From: Burkholderia sp. S171
GTDB taxonomy: Bacteria; Pseudomonadota; Gammaproteobacteria; Burkholderiales; Burkholderiaceae
DNA: 64,000 nt
Reading direction: 5' to 3'
NCBI RefSeq assembly: GCF_009766085.1
Contig: NZ_LMUF01000038.1
Location: forward strand, 62,001 to 126,000
The notes under the pieces were generated by a model. It searched no databases, had not been told where the DNA came from, and was given only the letters and a program-made list of their open reading frames with translations. Of the stretch, positions 43,423 to 51,742 are shown piece by piece. The translations under genes and the position numbers were made by a program. Each line of letters opens with the position of its first letter. Within the stretch, counting starts at the first letter, position 1.

Positions 43423-44184
43423 ATGGCGGAACGCGAGTCCTCGATCCGGGCAGTGGAGCGAGCGATTACCCTGCTGCGCGCACTGAACCGGATGCCCGTT
43501 TCGACGCTCGACAGCCTGCATCAGTCGACTTCACTGCCCAAGCCCACCTTGATCCGGCTGTTGCGGACGTTCGAAGAACTGGGCCTCGCCGCACGCGGCG
43601 CGCGCCCTGGCGAATACCGTCTGCTCGACGGCGTCAACGCACTTAATTCGGGCTATCACCATGTGCCGCGTGTGGTCGAAATCGCTGCGCCGCTCGTGCG
43701 CAAACTCACTGAAGAAATCAAGTGGCCCATCGCTGTCGCCATGCTCGATGTCGACGCGCTGGTCGTGCGCTACAGCACGATTCCCTATTCGCCGCTGTCG
43801 CTGCTGCATTCGTCGATCAACATGCGCCTGAGCCTTGTCTCCCGTGCGTTGGGACGCGCGTATCTGGCGTTCTGCTCGTCCGAAGAACAGGAGATGCTGC
43901 TCGAAGTGGTGCGGCAAAGCCATCATCCCGAAGACCGGCTCGCCCAGGATCGCGAAGCGGTGCAAGCGATGCTCGATCAAACTCGTGGACGGGGATACGC
44001 GTTGCGGGATTCCACCGTTCGGCCGGTGTCCGGCACGATCGCCGTGCCGGTGATGGCGAAGGAATTCGTCGCCGCGTCGATTGGGCTGACGTGGTTTTCT
44101 TCTGCCCTGACGAGCGAGAAAGTGGTCGATAGATATCTCGATCGGATGCTCGACGTGGCGCTGCAGATTTCCGAACAGCTTTAA
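43423..44184 (+). CDS. IclR-family transcriptional regulator, MhpR-like (module B)
   Basis: A 253-residue IclR regulator. The HTH reads AVERAITLLRALNRMPVSTL then TSLPKPTLIRLLRTFEELGL. The effector domain includes LSLVSRALGRAYLAFCSSEE. Its style is closest to MhpR-type activators of hydroxyphenylpropionate genes, hinting at an aromatic or aromatic-derived inducer. ATG 43423 is favoured (AAGG upstream); ATG 43408 is also possible. It is the last intact gene of module B, followed by pseudogene debris. Confidence 0.88.
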   Translation: MAERESSIRAVERAITLLRALNRMPVSTLDSLHQSTSLPKPTLIRLLRTFEELGLAARGARPGEYRLLDGVNALNSGYHHVPRVVEIAAPLVRKLTEEIKWPIAVAMLDVDALVVRYSTIPYSPLSLLHSSINMRLSLVSRALGRAYLAFCSSEEQEMLLEVVRQSHHPEDRLAQDREAVQAMLDQTRGRGYALRDSTVRPVSGTIAVPVMAKEFVAASIGLTWFSSALTSEKVVDRYLDRMLDVALQISEQL

Positions 44185-44384
44185 CCGTCTAGTTCGGAAC
44201 GTAGTTTAGCCGAAGGCTTGAACGGATCTCCACGAGATCGAACTGATGGACTCGTTCCGCGTATGTCAAGGTGCAAGAAGCTTGCTACGCTTTTGAACTT
44301 CCGGAACACCGCTTACGTCACTTGGCTAGACATGCGACGAAGGGATCACAACATTAAAGGCTCAGTGGCACCGAGACAAGTTTG
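44185..44384. other. Intergenic, no gene recognised
   Basis: No coding sequence is recognisable between the IclR gene and the ABC permease remnant. Confidence 0.35.
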
Positions 44385-44741
44385 CAAAAAAAACGGGCCA
44401 AAGGCTTCTGGGCTATCCAGTGGCAACGGCTGCCTTCTACGGGCCAGACGACACGGTGCTGGCGGCTTTGTTGCTGGCAGCATTCTCGGGCGGCGCAACG
44501 CTCGACATGGGCGCGGACGACGTGCTTTTATCGGTCGCCGTCGTGGTGATTGGCGGCACGCAGGTATCGGGCGGCCGAGCGGGTCCGTCTGGTGTCTGGA
44601 GCGCGGCCTGCTTTTTTGTTTCTGATCAATGCGCTGTTGAATGCGACAGGCGCAGGAGCCGGCTTGTGGGCGATTGTTTATGGGCTCCTGATTGTGGGCG
44701 TGACGGCCGTGGCGAGTGGGTCGGCTGCAGCGCGGCTTTGA
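44385..44741 (+). pseudogene. Remnant of an ABC sugar permease (RbsC/BPD_transp_2 type)
   Basis: The frame reads LLGYPVATAAFYG, then LLLAAFSGGATLDMGADDVL and LSVAVVVIGGTQVSGGRAG, the conserved C-terminal third of ribose-type permeases. At about 44605-44615, in a run of six T's, the frame must shift to continue FLFLINALLNATGAGAGLWA and IVYGLLIVGVTAVASGSA before a stop at 44739. The first two thirds are missing. It is a truncated and frameshifted gene. Confidence 0.75.
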
Positions 44742-44966
44742 TGGGGATAGCCGATCTTTCGCTGCTTGGCAAGCGAGTACCGTTGCGCTCAAAACTCTCC
44801 GGACCGCAGGTGGCAATCACCGACAATTTTGATGCAATCGTCAATATTGCTCTGTTCATACGGCTGAGCTTTCGAAGACGATCCTTTATATGGCAGCGTT
44901 CGCATTAGTGACTTGAACGACGTATACGGAGCCGCCTCAGCACGCGCCACAGCGATTAGCTACTCA

Positions 44967-44989
44967 AGTATTTGTATATACTAAATACT
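44967..44989. repeat. AT-rich inverted repeat
   Basis: AGTATTT and AAATACT flank nine bases that themselves contain GTATATAC. It may be an operator left from a lost gene; no intact gene lies close. Confidence 0.35.
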
Positions 44990-45029
44990 AAAAATCGGTC
45001 AATTTTAGCTTTATGTCAAATTAAGTTAC

Positions 45030-45665
45030 ACCGGTCGTCGGCGGCACTGGTAATTGGCGCTTTCAGATCCTGGTTGATCGAGACGATCACCTTAGACTTT
45101 TTCCATGCCGCTCAGGTGGTGGATCGAGCCCGAGGTACCGACGCCGACATCTAGGTGTGGCGCGACGATCTTGTCGATCTGGCCCGGCAGACAATGCTTC
45201 CGCGCGAAGCCAGCATCGACCGCGGTACGCGAGGCACCCAATGCCGCTTTGAGCTTGTCGGCGAGCGCCCACCACCTTCGCGTAGTTCTCGTCGCCTCAG
45301 ACCGAGGCCGGCCGGCACGACGAGGTGCATCGACATCCGTTTCGGGCGGTCCAGTTTCGGCGCTTCGCGGCTCGCGAACTAGGACAGGCCTGTGTGGGCG
45401 GCGGGTTTGAGCTTTTCTACTGCGGCGCTTCCGGCTTTGGATGCAACCGAGACGAAGCCCCTTCCCCGCACGGTAACTGCCTTGATCGCGGCGGCCGATT
45501 CAACGACGGCGATCGCGGCCCCTTACGTATCGGACGAACCCGCCGCCCACTGCGATGGACTCGACTGACCCGATGTCGAGCAGGGCCTAGAGCGCGCGCC
45601 CCACTGTCTTGGTCCCGCTGGGAAATCCAGTTAAATCGCCGCCCTTGCTGATCGCGAGTAAAATG
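45030..45665 (-). pseudogene. Decayed etfA (electron-transfer flavoprotein alpha subunit)
   Basis: Several minus-strand frames together spell the C-terminal two thirds of EtfA. ALLDIGSVESI is followed by [20 protein letters not shown], then [12 protein letters not shown], stop, [16 protein letters not shown]. After frame changes come [40 protein letters not shown] and VIVSINQDLKAPITSAADD. At least three frameshifts and two stops interrupt it, and both ends are missing. The FAD-binding core is recognisable, so the family call is firm and the gene is dead. Confidence 0.82.
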
Positions 45666-45872
45666 CATCCGCAACATTTGACTGTGAGGCGCCGGCGGAG
45701 GCCGAAACGAGCATATTCCTCGGCTAACAAAATGTCCCCCAGCCTGTGATAATCACTTGTCGTCATGCGTGTTGGTGCGTCGTCGCCGCCCTCGCATATG
45801 GGTTTCTATCTGCGACATGATCGGACACCGGTCGCTCAGCGGGCGGGTAATTCACGGTTTCGGAAGCCAATC

Positions 45873-46691
45873 ATGCGCTCATGGCGTCTCGATCGCGCAA
45901 GTCCGACGGGCCACCTAGACCTGTCCGGAGCGACAAGCCTAGTCTCATCCATCGGGTGTGAAGATTCCAATGCGTTCGCCGCGGAAGTCTTGAAGTTGTT
46001 AGGGGATGCCGCGGGAATCTCACAGTGCACCGTATTTGCATACGAGTTCGGCAATCGCCCCAGGACGATCTCCGTGGCGGATCACCGCGGCGGCCGATAT
46101 TTGCGTGACGTGGCAGATACGTACGCCAAGCGCTTCTACGCCCTGGACGGCAACCAAACGATTATCTCGGCGGTCAGTCCCCAGAAGCTCGGCTCATCCG
46201 TCTTGCTACACCAGCAAGGCAGCGAAGACATCTTGCATGAGGGCTATCGGGCCGCGTGCTATCACCAGCCCGACGTGTCGGGCCGACTTTCCCTTTTGCT
46301 GCAACCGTCACAGGAAATCTGGCTCTCAGTCAATCTCTATCGGGATCGTAGGCGGGGAAATTTTCACCCGAGCGAAATCGCGCTGATCGAAGCCTTCGCC
46401 CCGCTGATCGCTAATGCCGCCAAGCATCATTACGCGCTTTGTGGCCAAATTCAGACCGGCATTCCGCAGCTCATGTTGGCGCGGGTCCGTGGGATCTGCC
46501 CGGACTTATCCAAGCGAGAACTCGATGTGCTCTGCGGCGTGTTGGAGGGCCGCACGGCGCAAGAAATCGGCGAACTGATGGGCGTCAAGGCCTCCAGCGT
46601 CGTGACCTACCAGAAGCGCGCTTACCGCCGCCTCGGCATTTCGAGCCAACGTCAGTTGTTCGCCTTGTGCCTGGCTCCCGGCAGAAACTGA
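45873..46691 (+). CDS. LuxR-family (HTH) transcriptional regulator
   Basis: A 272-residue regulator with a C-terminal LuxR-type HTH: LSKRELDVLCGVLEGRTAQE then IGELMGVKASSVVTYQKRAY and RRLGISSQRQL. The N-terminal 180 residues are an unassigned sensor-like domain without a receiver Asp pattern, so it is not an obvious response regulator. The start is uncertain: ATG 45873 has GGAAG upstream, while the frame is open to 45765. It lies directly before the MFS and mhaA-like genes and probably regulates them. Confidence 0.83.
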   Translation: MRSWRLDRASPTGHLDLSGATSLVSSIGCEDSNAFAAEVLKLLGDAAGISQCTVFAYEFGNRPRTISVADHRGGRYLRDVADTYAKRFYALDGNQTIISAVSPQKLGSSVLLHQQGSEDILHEGYRAACYHQPDVSGRLSLLLQPSQEIWLSVNLYRDRRRGNFHPSEIALIEAFAPLIANAAKHHYALCGQIQTGIPQLMLARVRGICPDLSKRELDVLCGVLEGRTAQEIGELMGVKASSVVTYQKRAYRRLGISSQRQLFALCLAPGRN

Positions 46692-46919
46692 TCCTGCACT
46701 GTCCCGTCAATCCGACGTCGACTGTCCATTTGGTCGCGTGACGTTAAGGGTTTCCCCCATCCCATCTCGCCCTTCAAGTCGTACCCATTTTGGGGACAGC
46801 GCGAGCTAGTGGCACCCCATACTCCAGTCATCGCCATACCTCGCCGCCCTGACGAACCTGATGCGATTGCATTGAGCGCTGTGGCGCTCGACATAGACCT
46901 GATTCTGGAGACGACCTAC

Positions 46920-48311
46920 ATGGAAACCACCCCATCGGCCGACCGCGGCCCACTGCCTGGCGGTCCGGCGAACGGTGCTGGACCGGGCGCTTCACTGCAA
47001 GAGCAGCATGTCATTGCCAAGGTTTCTCGACACTTGCTTTGGTTTCTCTTCGTCCTGTTCTTCGTCTCGTTCCTGGATCGAATCAATATTGGATTTGCCG
47101 GACTAACCATGATGAAGGACCTCGGCCTTTCCGGAGTCCAGTTCGGTCTGGCCACAACGTTGTTCTATATCGCCTACATCGCGTTCGGCATTCCGAGCAA
47201 CATCGTTTTGGCGCGCATCGGTGCGCGGAAATGGATCGGAACCATCATGATCGCATGGGGTCTGGCATCCACGGCAACCATGTTTGCGTCCAGCCCGGGC
47301 ACGTTATATCTATTGCGCATTTTGGTCGGCGTGACGGAGGCCGGTTTTCTGCCAGGCATTTTGCTTTACATGACCTACTGGTTTCCGAGCGCATATCGCG
47401 CGAGAGCCAATGCCTTGTTCATGATCGCAATGCCGGTGACGGCCGCTGTCGGCTCCGCGCTGTCGGGATACATTCTGGCACTGGACGGGACTCTCGGACT
47501 TAAAGGTTGGCAATGGCTGTTTTTTCTTGAAGGCTTGCCCTCGGCAATCCTAGGACTCGTCGTGTTCGCTTATCTTCACGACGGCCCGGCAAAGGCGACC
47601 TGGCTCAGCGCAGATGAAAAGCGCACGCTGTCGCTCACGCTCGCCGCGGAGCACCGGGTCGATCCCGTGCCGCGCACATCGGCAACGGAAGAAAGAAGCC
47701 TTCTCAGCGAACTCGTCTCGCCGACCGTTATCAAGTTTGCGCTCGCCTATTTCTGTCTCGTCAACACGCTCGCCATGGTCGCCGTCTGGACACCGCTGAT
47801 CGTGAAGAGCTTCAATACCGACGCGAGCAACCGCACCGTCGGTCTAATGGCTGCGATCCCGCAAATCTGCACGATCGTCGCGATGATCTGGTGGGGAAGG
47901 CGTTCTGATCGTAAGCAGGAACGCAAGTGGCACCTGTTGCTGCCCATGCTCTTCTCCGCTGCTGGCTGGCTTTGCACGGCTTACTCGGCAAAGCCCGTGG
48001 TTCAAATGCTGGGTATTTGCCTGGCGTCGGCAGGATCGTACACCGCCATGTCCATCTTTTGGACGACCCCCGATCACGCGCTGAGCTTCCGAGCCCGTGC
48101 GATCGGCATCGCAGTGATCAATGCTACAGGCAATATCGGCTCGGCCTTGAATCCACTGGTGGTGGGATGGCTGAAAGACCTGACGCATAGTTTCTCGGCC
48201 GGGTTGCTGTATGCGGCTGCACTGCTCGTGATTGGCGCCGTCGTAGTGGCTGTACTGCCGATCGAGCCGACGCGCCAGCGCCGCACTGAACCGGCAAGCA
48301 GCGTGAGCTAG
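46920..48311 (+). CDS. MFS transporter, ACS family; probable 3-hydroxyphenylacetate carrier
   Basis: A 463-residue ACS-type permease. Motifs are VSFLDRINIGFAGLTMMKDL, AFGIPSNIVLARIGARKWIG and AGFLPGILLYMTYWFPSAYR. The start ATG 46920 (METTPSADRG) has GGAG upstream. It is 117 bp before the mhaA-like hydroxylase on the same strand. A permease (mhaC) accompanies mhaAB in the Pseudomonas putida 3-hydroxyphenylacetate locus, so the same role is likely here. Substrate is inferred from context. Confidence 0.87.
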   Translation: METTPSADRGPLPGGPANGAGPGASLQEQHVIAKVSRHLLWFLFVLFFVSFLDRINIGFAGLTMMKDLGLSGVQFGLATTLFYIAYIAFGIPSNIVLARIGARKWIGTIMIAWGLASTATMFASSPGTLYLLRILVGVTEAGFLPGILLYMTYWFPSAYRARANALFMIAMPVTAAVGSALSGYILALDGTLGLKGWQWLFFLEGLPSAILGLVVFAYLHDGPAKATWLSADEKRTLSLTLAAEHRVDPVPRTSATEERSLLSELVSPTVIKFALAYFCLVNTLAMVAVWTPLIVKSFNTDASNRTVGLMAAIPQICTIVAMIWWGRRSDRKQERKWHLLLPMLFSAAGWLCTAYSAKPVVQMLGICLASAGSYTAMSIFWTTPDHALSFRARAIGIAVINATGNIGSALNPLVVGWLKDLTHSFSAGLLYAAALLVIGAVVVAVLPIEPTRQRRTEPASSVS

Positions 48312-48428
48312 ACGGTGCTCGCTGCGCCGGCTGTTCGACTCAAACTATGGCGAAGTGTCTAGCGACGAGGGACGGGCCAACCACGATCCCAGCCGCACTT
48401 CGTTCAAGAATTCGTTAAGGAGCAAACG

Positions 48429-50126
48429 ATGGAATTTAAACCTTACCCTTTTACTGCAAAAAAATACGCTGCCAAGTTGCCGAAGCTGGACAACGGCATT
48501 GAAACAAAGCGACATGCAGTTACGATCGTTGGCGGAGGTCCAGTCGGTCTGACGGTGGCCCTCGGACTGGCCAACCATGGCGTTCCCTCCGTATTGATCG
48601 AAGCCGACGACTCCGTTTGCTCTGGGAGCCGGGCCATCTGTATCTCGCGCCGGAGTCTGGAAATCATCGAGCGCCTGGGTGCAGCGGACGGGTTTCTGAA
48701 GACCGGGCTGCCATGGGCCGGTGGGCGAAGCTTCTACCGCGACACCGAAGTGCTGCACTTCAAAATGCCGCAGGACGACAACCAGAAACTGCCGCCGATG
48801 GTGAACCTTGCGCAATATCACATCGAGCAGTTTCTGCTGGACGCCGCGCAACGGAAATCCGACCTGATCGATATCCGCTGGCAGACACGGGCGACCGCCA
48901 TCGAATCGCGCGTGGACGGCGCCACCCTTAACCTTGCAACTCCCGAAGGCGACTATTCGCTCAACACGGACTGGGTCGTCGCCTGTGATGGCGGGCGCAG
49001 CACGATTCGCGAGGCGCTAGGGCTGCAGCTCAAGGGCACGAGCTACGAGGGCCGCTATGTGATCGTCGATATCGAGCTTGAGAGCGACCGGCCGACCGAG
49101 CGCCTGGCCTACTTCGACCCGTCGTCCAACCCGGGTTCCACTGTGTTGGTCCACAAGCAGCCTGACAATGTCTGGCGCATCGACTATCAATTGCGTGACG
49201 GCGAAGACGCCGAGCAGGCGGTGAAGCCGGAAAACGTATTCCCGCGGGTGCAGAGCTTGTTAAACATGATGGGCGAGCGTGGTGACTGGGCCCCGATCTG
49301 GATCACGATCTACAAGGCCAATGCCCTGACCCTTGAAAGCTATCGTCATGACCGCGTGCTGTTCGGCGGCGATGCAGCCCACCTAGTCCCGATTTTTGGC
49401 GTACGCGGCGCAAACTCAGGAATCGACGACGCGGACAATCTGGCGTGGAAACTGGCCTTCGTGGTCCGCGGCCTCGCCTCCGAGGGACTTCTCGACAGCT
49501 ACTCAGCCGAGCGCGTCTTTGCCGCCCACGAAAATCTCAGTTACGGCACCAAGAGTACCGAATTTATGGCGCCGCCGTCGTTCGCCTTCGAGTTGATGCG
49601 CAAAGCTGTTTTGAGTTTGGCGATCAAGCATGAACGCGTGCGTTCCTTGATCAACCCGCGGCAGACCTCGGCAATAACCTATACCGCGTCACCGCTGAAT
49701 GCTGCGGAGATAGAGCCGGGCGCATTTACGACAGGTCCTGTGCCGGGCGCAGTACTTCCCGAGTGTCCCTTGACGATCGTCGAGGGCGGCAACGCGAGGG
49801 AAGCTCACCTGACAGACCTGGTCACCCCCTGCTTCACAGCCTTGCATTTTAGCGAAGACGGTAGGATACCTACAGAATTCTTTGCGCTCGAAGCAACACT
49901 TCAAGGCGAGAAGCTACCTTTCAAACTAATCCCTGTGACTTCGCATCTGCACCCTGAGACGAAAAGCGATCACAACTGGGACCATACGGGTCGGCTGTTT
50001 GCCATGTATGGCGCCAGACCCGGCACCGTGTATCTCGTTCGCCCGGACGGTCATGTGCTGGGGCGCTGGCACGCGGCAGCAGCCGCAGATATTGCGACAG
50101 CCATCCACCACGCCCTTAACTCGTGA
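48429..50126 (+). CDS. mhaA: FAD-dependent aromatic hydroxylase, 3-hydroxyphenylacetate 6-hydroxylase-like
   Basis: A 565-residue flavoprotein hydroxylase. The FAD loop is VTIVGGGPVGLTVALGLANH (residues about 31-50), followed by SRAICISRRSLEIIERLG. The second FAD motif is VLFGGDAAHLVPIFGVRGAN with SGIDDADNLAWKLAFVVRG, and the DG motif is VVACDGGRSTIREALGL. Immediately downstream are a very small protein, hmgA and fahA. This matches MhaA, which hydroxylates 3-hydroxyphenylacetate to homogentisate with NAD(P)H. AAGGAG precedes ATG 48429. Closely related MhpA/MobA enzymes act on other phenols, so substrate rests on the neighbourhood. Confidence 0.85.
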   Translation: MEFKPYPFTAKKYAAKLPKLDNGIETKRHAVTIVGGGPVGLTVALGLANHGVPSVLIEADDSVCSGSRAICISRRSLEIIERLGAADGFLKTGLPWAGGRSFYRDTEVLHFKMPQDDNQKLPPMVNLAQYHIEQFLLDAAQRKSDLIDIRWQTRATAIESRVDGATLNLATPEGDYSLNTDWVVACDGGRSTIREALGLQLKGTSYEGRYVIVDIELESDRPTERLAYFDPSSNPGSTVLVHKQPDNVWRIDYQLRDGEDAEQAVKPENVFPRVQSLLNMMGERGDWAPIWITIYKANALTLESYRHDRVLFGGDAAHLVPIFGVRGANSGIDDADNLAWKLAFVVRGLASEGLLDSYSAERVFAAHENLSYGTKSTEFMAPPSFAFELMRKAVLSLAIKHERVRSLINPRQTSAITYTASPLNAAEIEPGAFTTGPVPGAVLPECPLTIVEGGNAREAHLTDLVTPCFTALHFSEDGRIPTEFFALEATLQGEKLPFKLIPVTSHLHPETKSDHNWDHTGRLFAMYGARPGTVYLVRPDGHVLGRWHAAAAADIATAIHHALNS

Positions 50127-50155
50127 TCACGACCAACCCGATAAAGGAGAACGCC

Positions 50156-50335
50156 ATGACCGACAGCGACCTCGATAACGTCTACACCCGACTGTGCAAG
50201 ACCATGACCCAAGTAGGCGAGGCCAACACTTCATTGTTTCTCGCGCGTTTCGCGATGCTCGCGATCGATACGATCGACGACCCGGCCGTCGCGCTGAACC
50301 TAATCGACGATGCGAGCGAGGGGATGTCTGAATAA
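50156..50335 (+). CDS. mhaB: Small partner protein of the hydroxylase, MhaB-like
   Basis: A 59-residue acidic helical protein (MTDSDLDNVYTRLCKTMTQV, later FAMLAIDTIDDPAVALNLID). AAAGGAG lies 8 nt before ATG 50156. It fits in position and size the small coupling protein MhaB that the Pseudomonas 3-hydroxyphenylacetate hydroxylase needs. It is 30 bp after mhaA and 90 bp before hmgA. Sequence-level homology could not be checked. Confidence 0.68.
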   Translation: MTDSDLDNVYTRLCKTMTQVGEANTSLFLARFAMLAIDTIDDPAVALNLIDDASEGMSE

Positions 50336-50424
50336 GTGACGGGTCGCCGGCCACGCATGCAAGCGCGGCCGGCATCGCCACCCTTTTCTAAGGGGGCCAA
50401 TGTTTTTTGCAGGAGATCGAAACA

Positions 50425-51720
50425 ATGACACTTAACTATCAAACCGGCTTCGCCAATGAATTTGCCACCGAGGCCCTGCCCGGTGCGCTTCCCGTGGGGC
50501 GCAACTCTCCGCAACGCGCGCCTTATGGGCTTTACGCCGAGCAACTCTCGGGCACGGCATTCACTGCGCCGCGCCATACCAACCGTCGTTCGTGGTTGTA
50601 CCGGATCCGTCCGGCCGCCATGCACTTGCCGTTCGAGCGTATCGAGAACGCTCGCCTGCTGAGCCGCTTCGACGAAGTACCAACACCGCCGAATCAGCTG
50701 CGCTGGGACCCCTTGCCGATGCCCGATGGACCAACGGATTTCGTGTCGAGCCTGGTGACCATGGCGGGCAACGGTGGCCCCGACGTAGGGAGCGGATGCG
50801 GAATCCACCTGTATGCCGCCAACTGCTCCATGACCGACCGTTTCTTCTACAATGCCGACGGCGAGCTGCTCATCGTGCCGCAGCAGGGACGGCTGCGCCT
50901 GGCGACTGAAATGGGTTTGCTCGAGGTGGAGCCGCAGGAGATCGTCGTCATCCCGCGCGGCGTGCGCTTTCGCGTGGAATTGCCAGATGGCGAGGCGCGC
51001 GGCTATGTTTGCGAGAACTATGGCGCACTGTTCAAGCTGCCGGACCTCGGCGTGATCGGATCCAACGGCCTGGCTAATTCGCGCGACTTCCTCACGCCGG
51101 TCGCTTCCTACGAAGACCGTGAAGGCGAGTTCGAACTGGTCGCGAAATTCGAAGGCAATCTCTGGCACGCCCAGATTGACCATTCCCCGCTCGACGTGGT
51201 CGCGTGGCACGGCAACTATGCGCCGTACAAATACGACCTGCGCCGCTTCAACACGATCGGCTCGATCAGCTACGATCATCCCGATCCGTCGATTTTTTTG
51301 GTGCTCCAGGCCCCCACCGACACACCTGGCGTCGACGCAATCGACTTCGTCATCTTCCCGCCGCGCTGGCTGTCGATGGAAAACACTTTCCGCCCGCCGT
51401 GGTTCCACCGCAACTTCGCCAGCGAATTCATGGGCCTGATTCATGGTGCGTACGACGCGAAGGCTGAAGGCTTCGCGCCTGGTGGCGCGTCGCTTCACAA
51501 TTGCATGAGCGGGCATGGCCCGGACGCCGATACATTCGCCAAGGCGAGCGCAGCTGACACGACTCGGCCCGACCACGTCACGAACACCATGGCGTTCATG
51601 TTCGAAACGCCTGCCGTCATCCGACCGACGCGCTACGCGCTCGAATCGTCCCAATTGCAAAGTGAGTACTACCAATGCTGGCAAGGCTTGAAAAAGCATT
51701 TCAATCCGGCGCAGCTCTGA
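50425..51720 (+). CDS. hmgA: Homogentisate 1,2-dioxygenase
   Basis: A 431-residue iron dioxygenase that opens the homogentisate ring to maleylacetoacetate. It is recognisable along its length: [40 protein letters not shown], and the iron-site region [20 protein letters not shown] with [21 protein letters not shown] precedes ATG 50425. It is followed 22 bp later by fahA. No maleylacetoacetate isomerase (maiA) is adjacent in this window, so that step must be encoded elsewhere or be glutathione-independent. Confidence 0.97.
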   Translation: MTLNYQTGFANEFATEALPGALPVGRNSPQRAPYGLYAEQLSGTAFTAPRHTNRRSWLYRIRPAAMHLPFERIENARLLSRFDEVPTPPNQLRWDPLPMPDGPTDFVSSLVTMAGNGGPDVGSGCGIHLYAANCSMTDRFFYNADGELLIVPQQGRLRLATEMGLLEVEPQEIVVIPRGVRFRVELPDGEARGYVCENYGALFKLPDLGVIGSNGLANSRDFLTPVASYEDREGEFELVAKFEGNLWHAQIDHSPLDVVAWHGNYAPYKYDLRRFNTIGSISYDHPDPSIFLVLQAPTDTPGVDAIDFVIFPPRWLSMENTFRPPWFHRNFASEFMGLIHGAYDAKAEGFAPGGASLHNCMSGHGPDADTFAKASAADTTRPDHVTNTMAFMFETPAVIRPTRYALESSQLQSEYYQCWQGLKKHFNPAQL

Positions 51721-51742
51721 ATTCGCACAATGGAGATACCGC

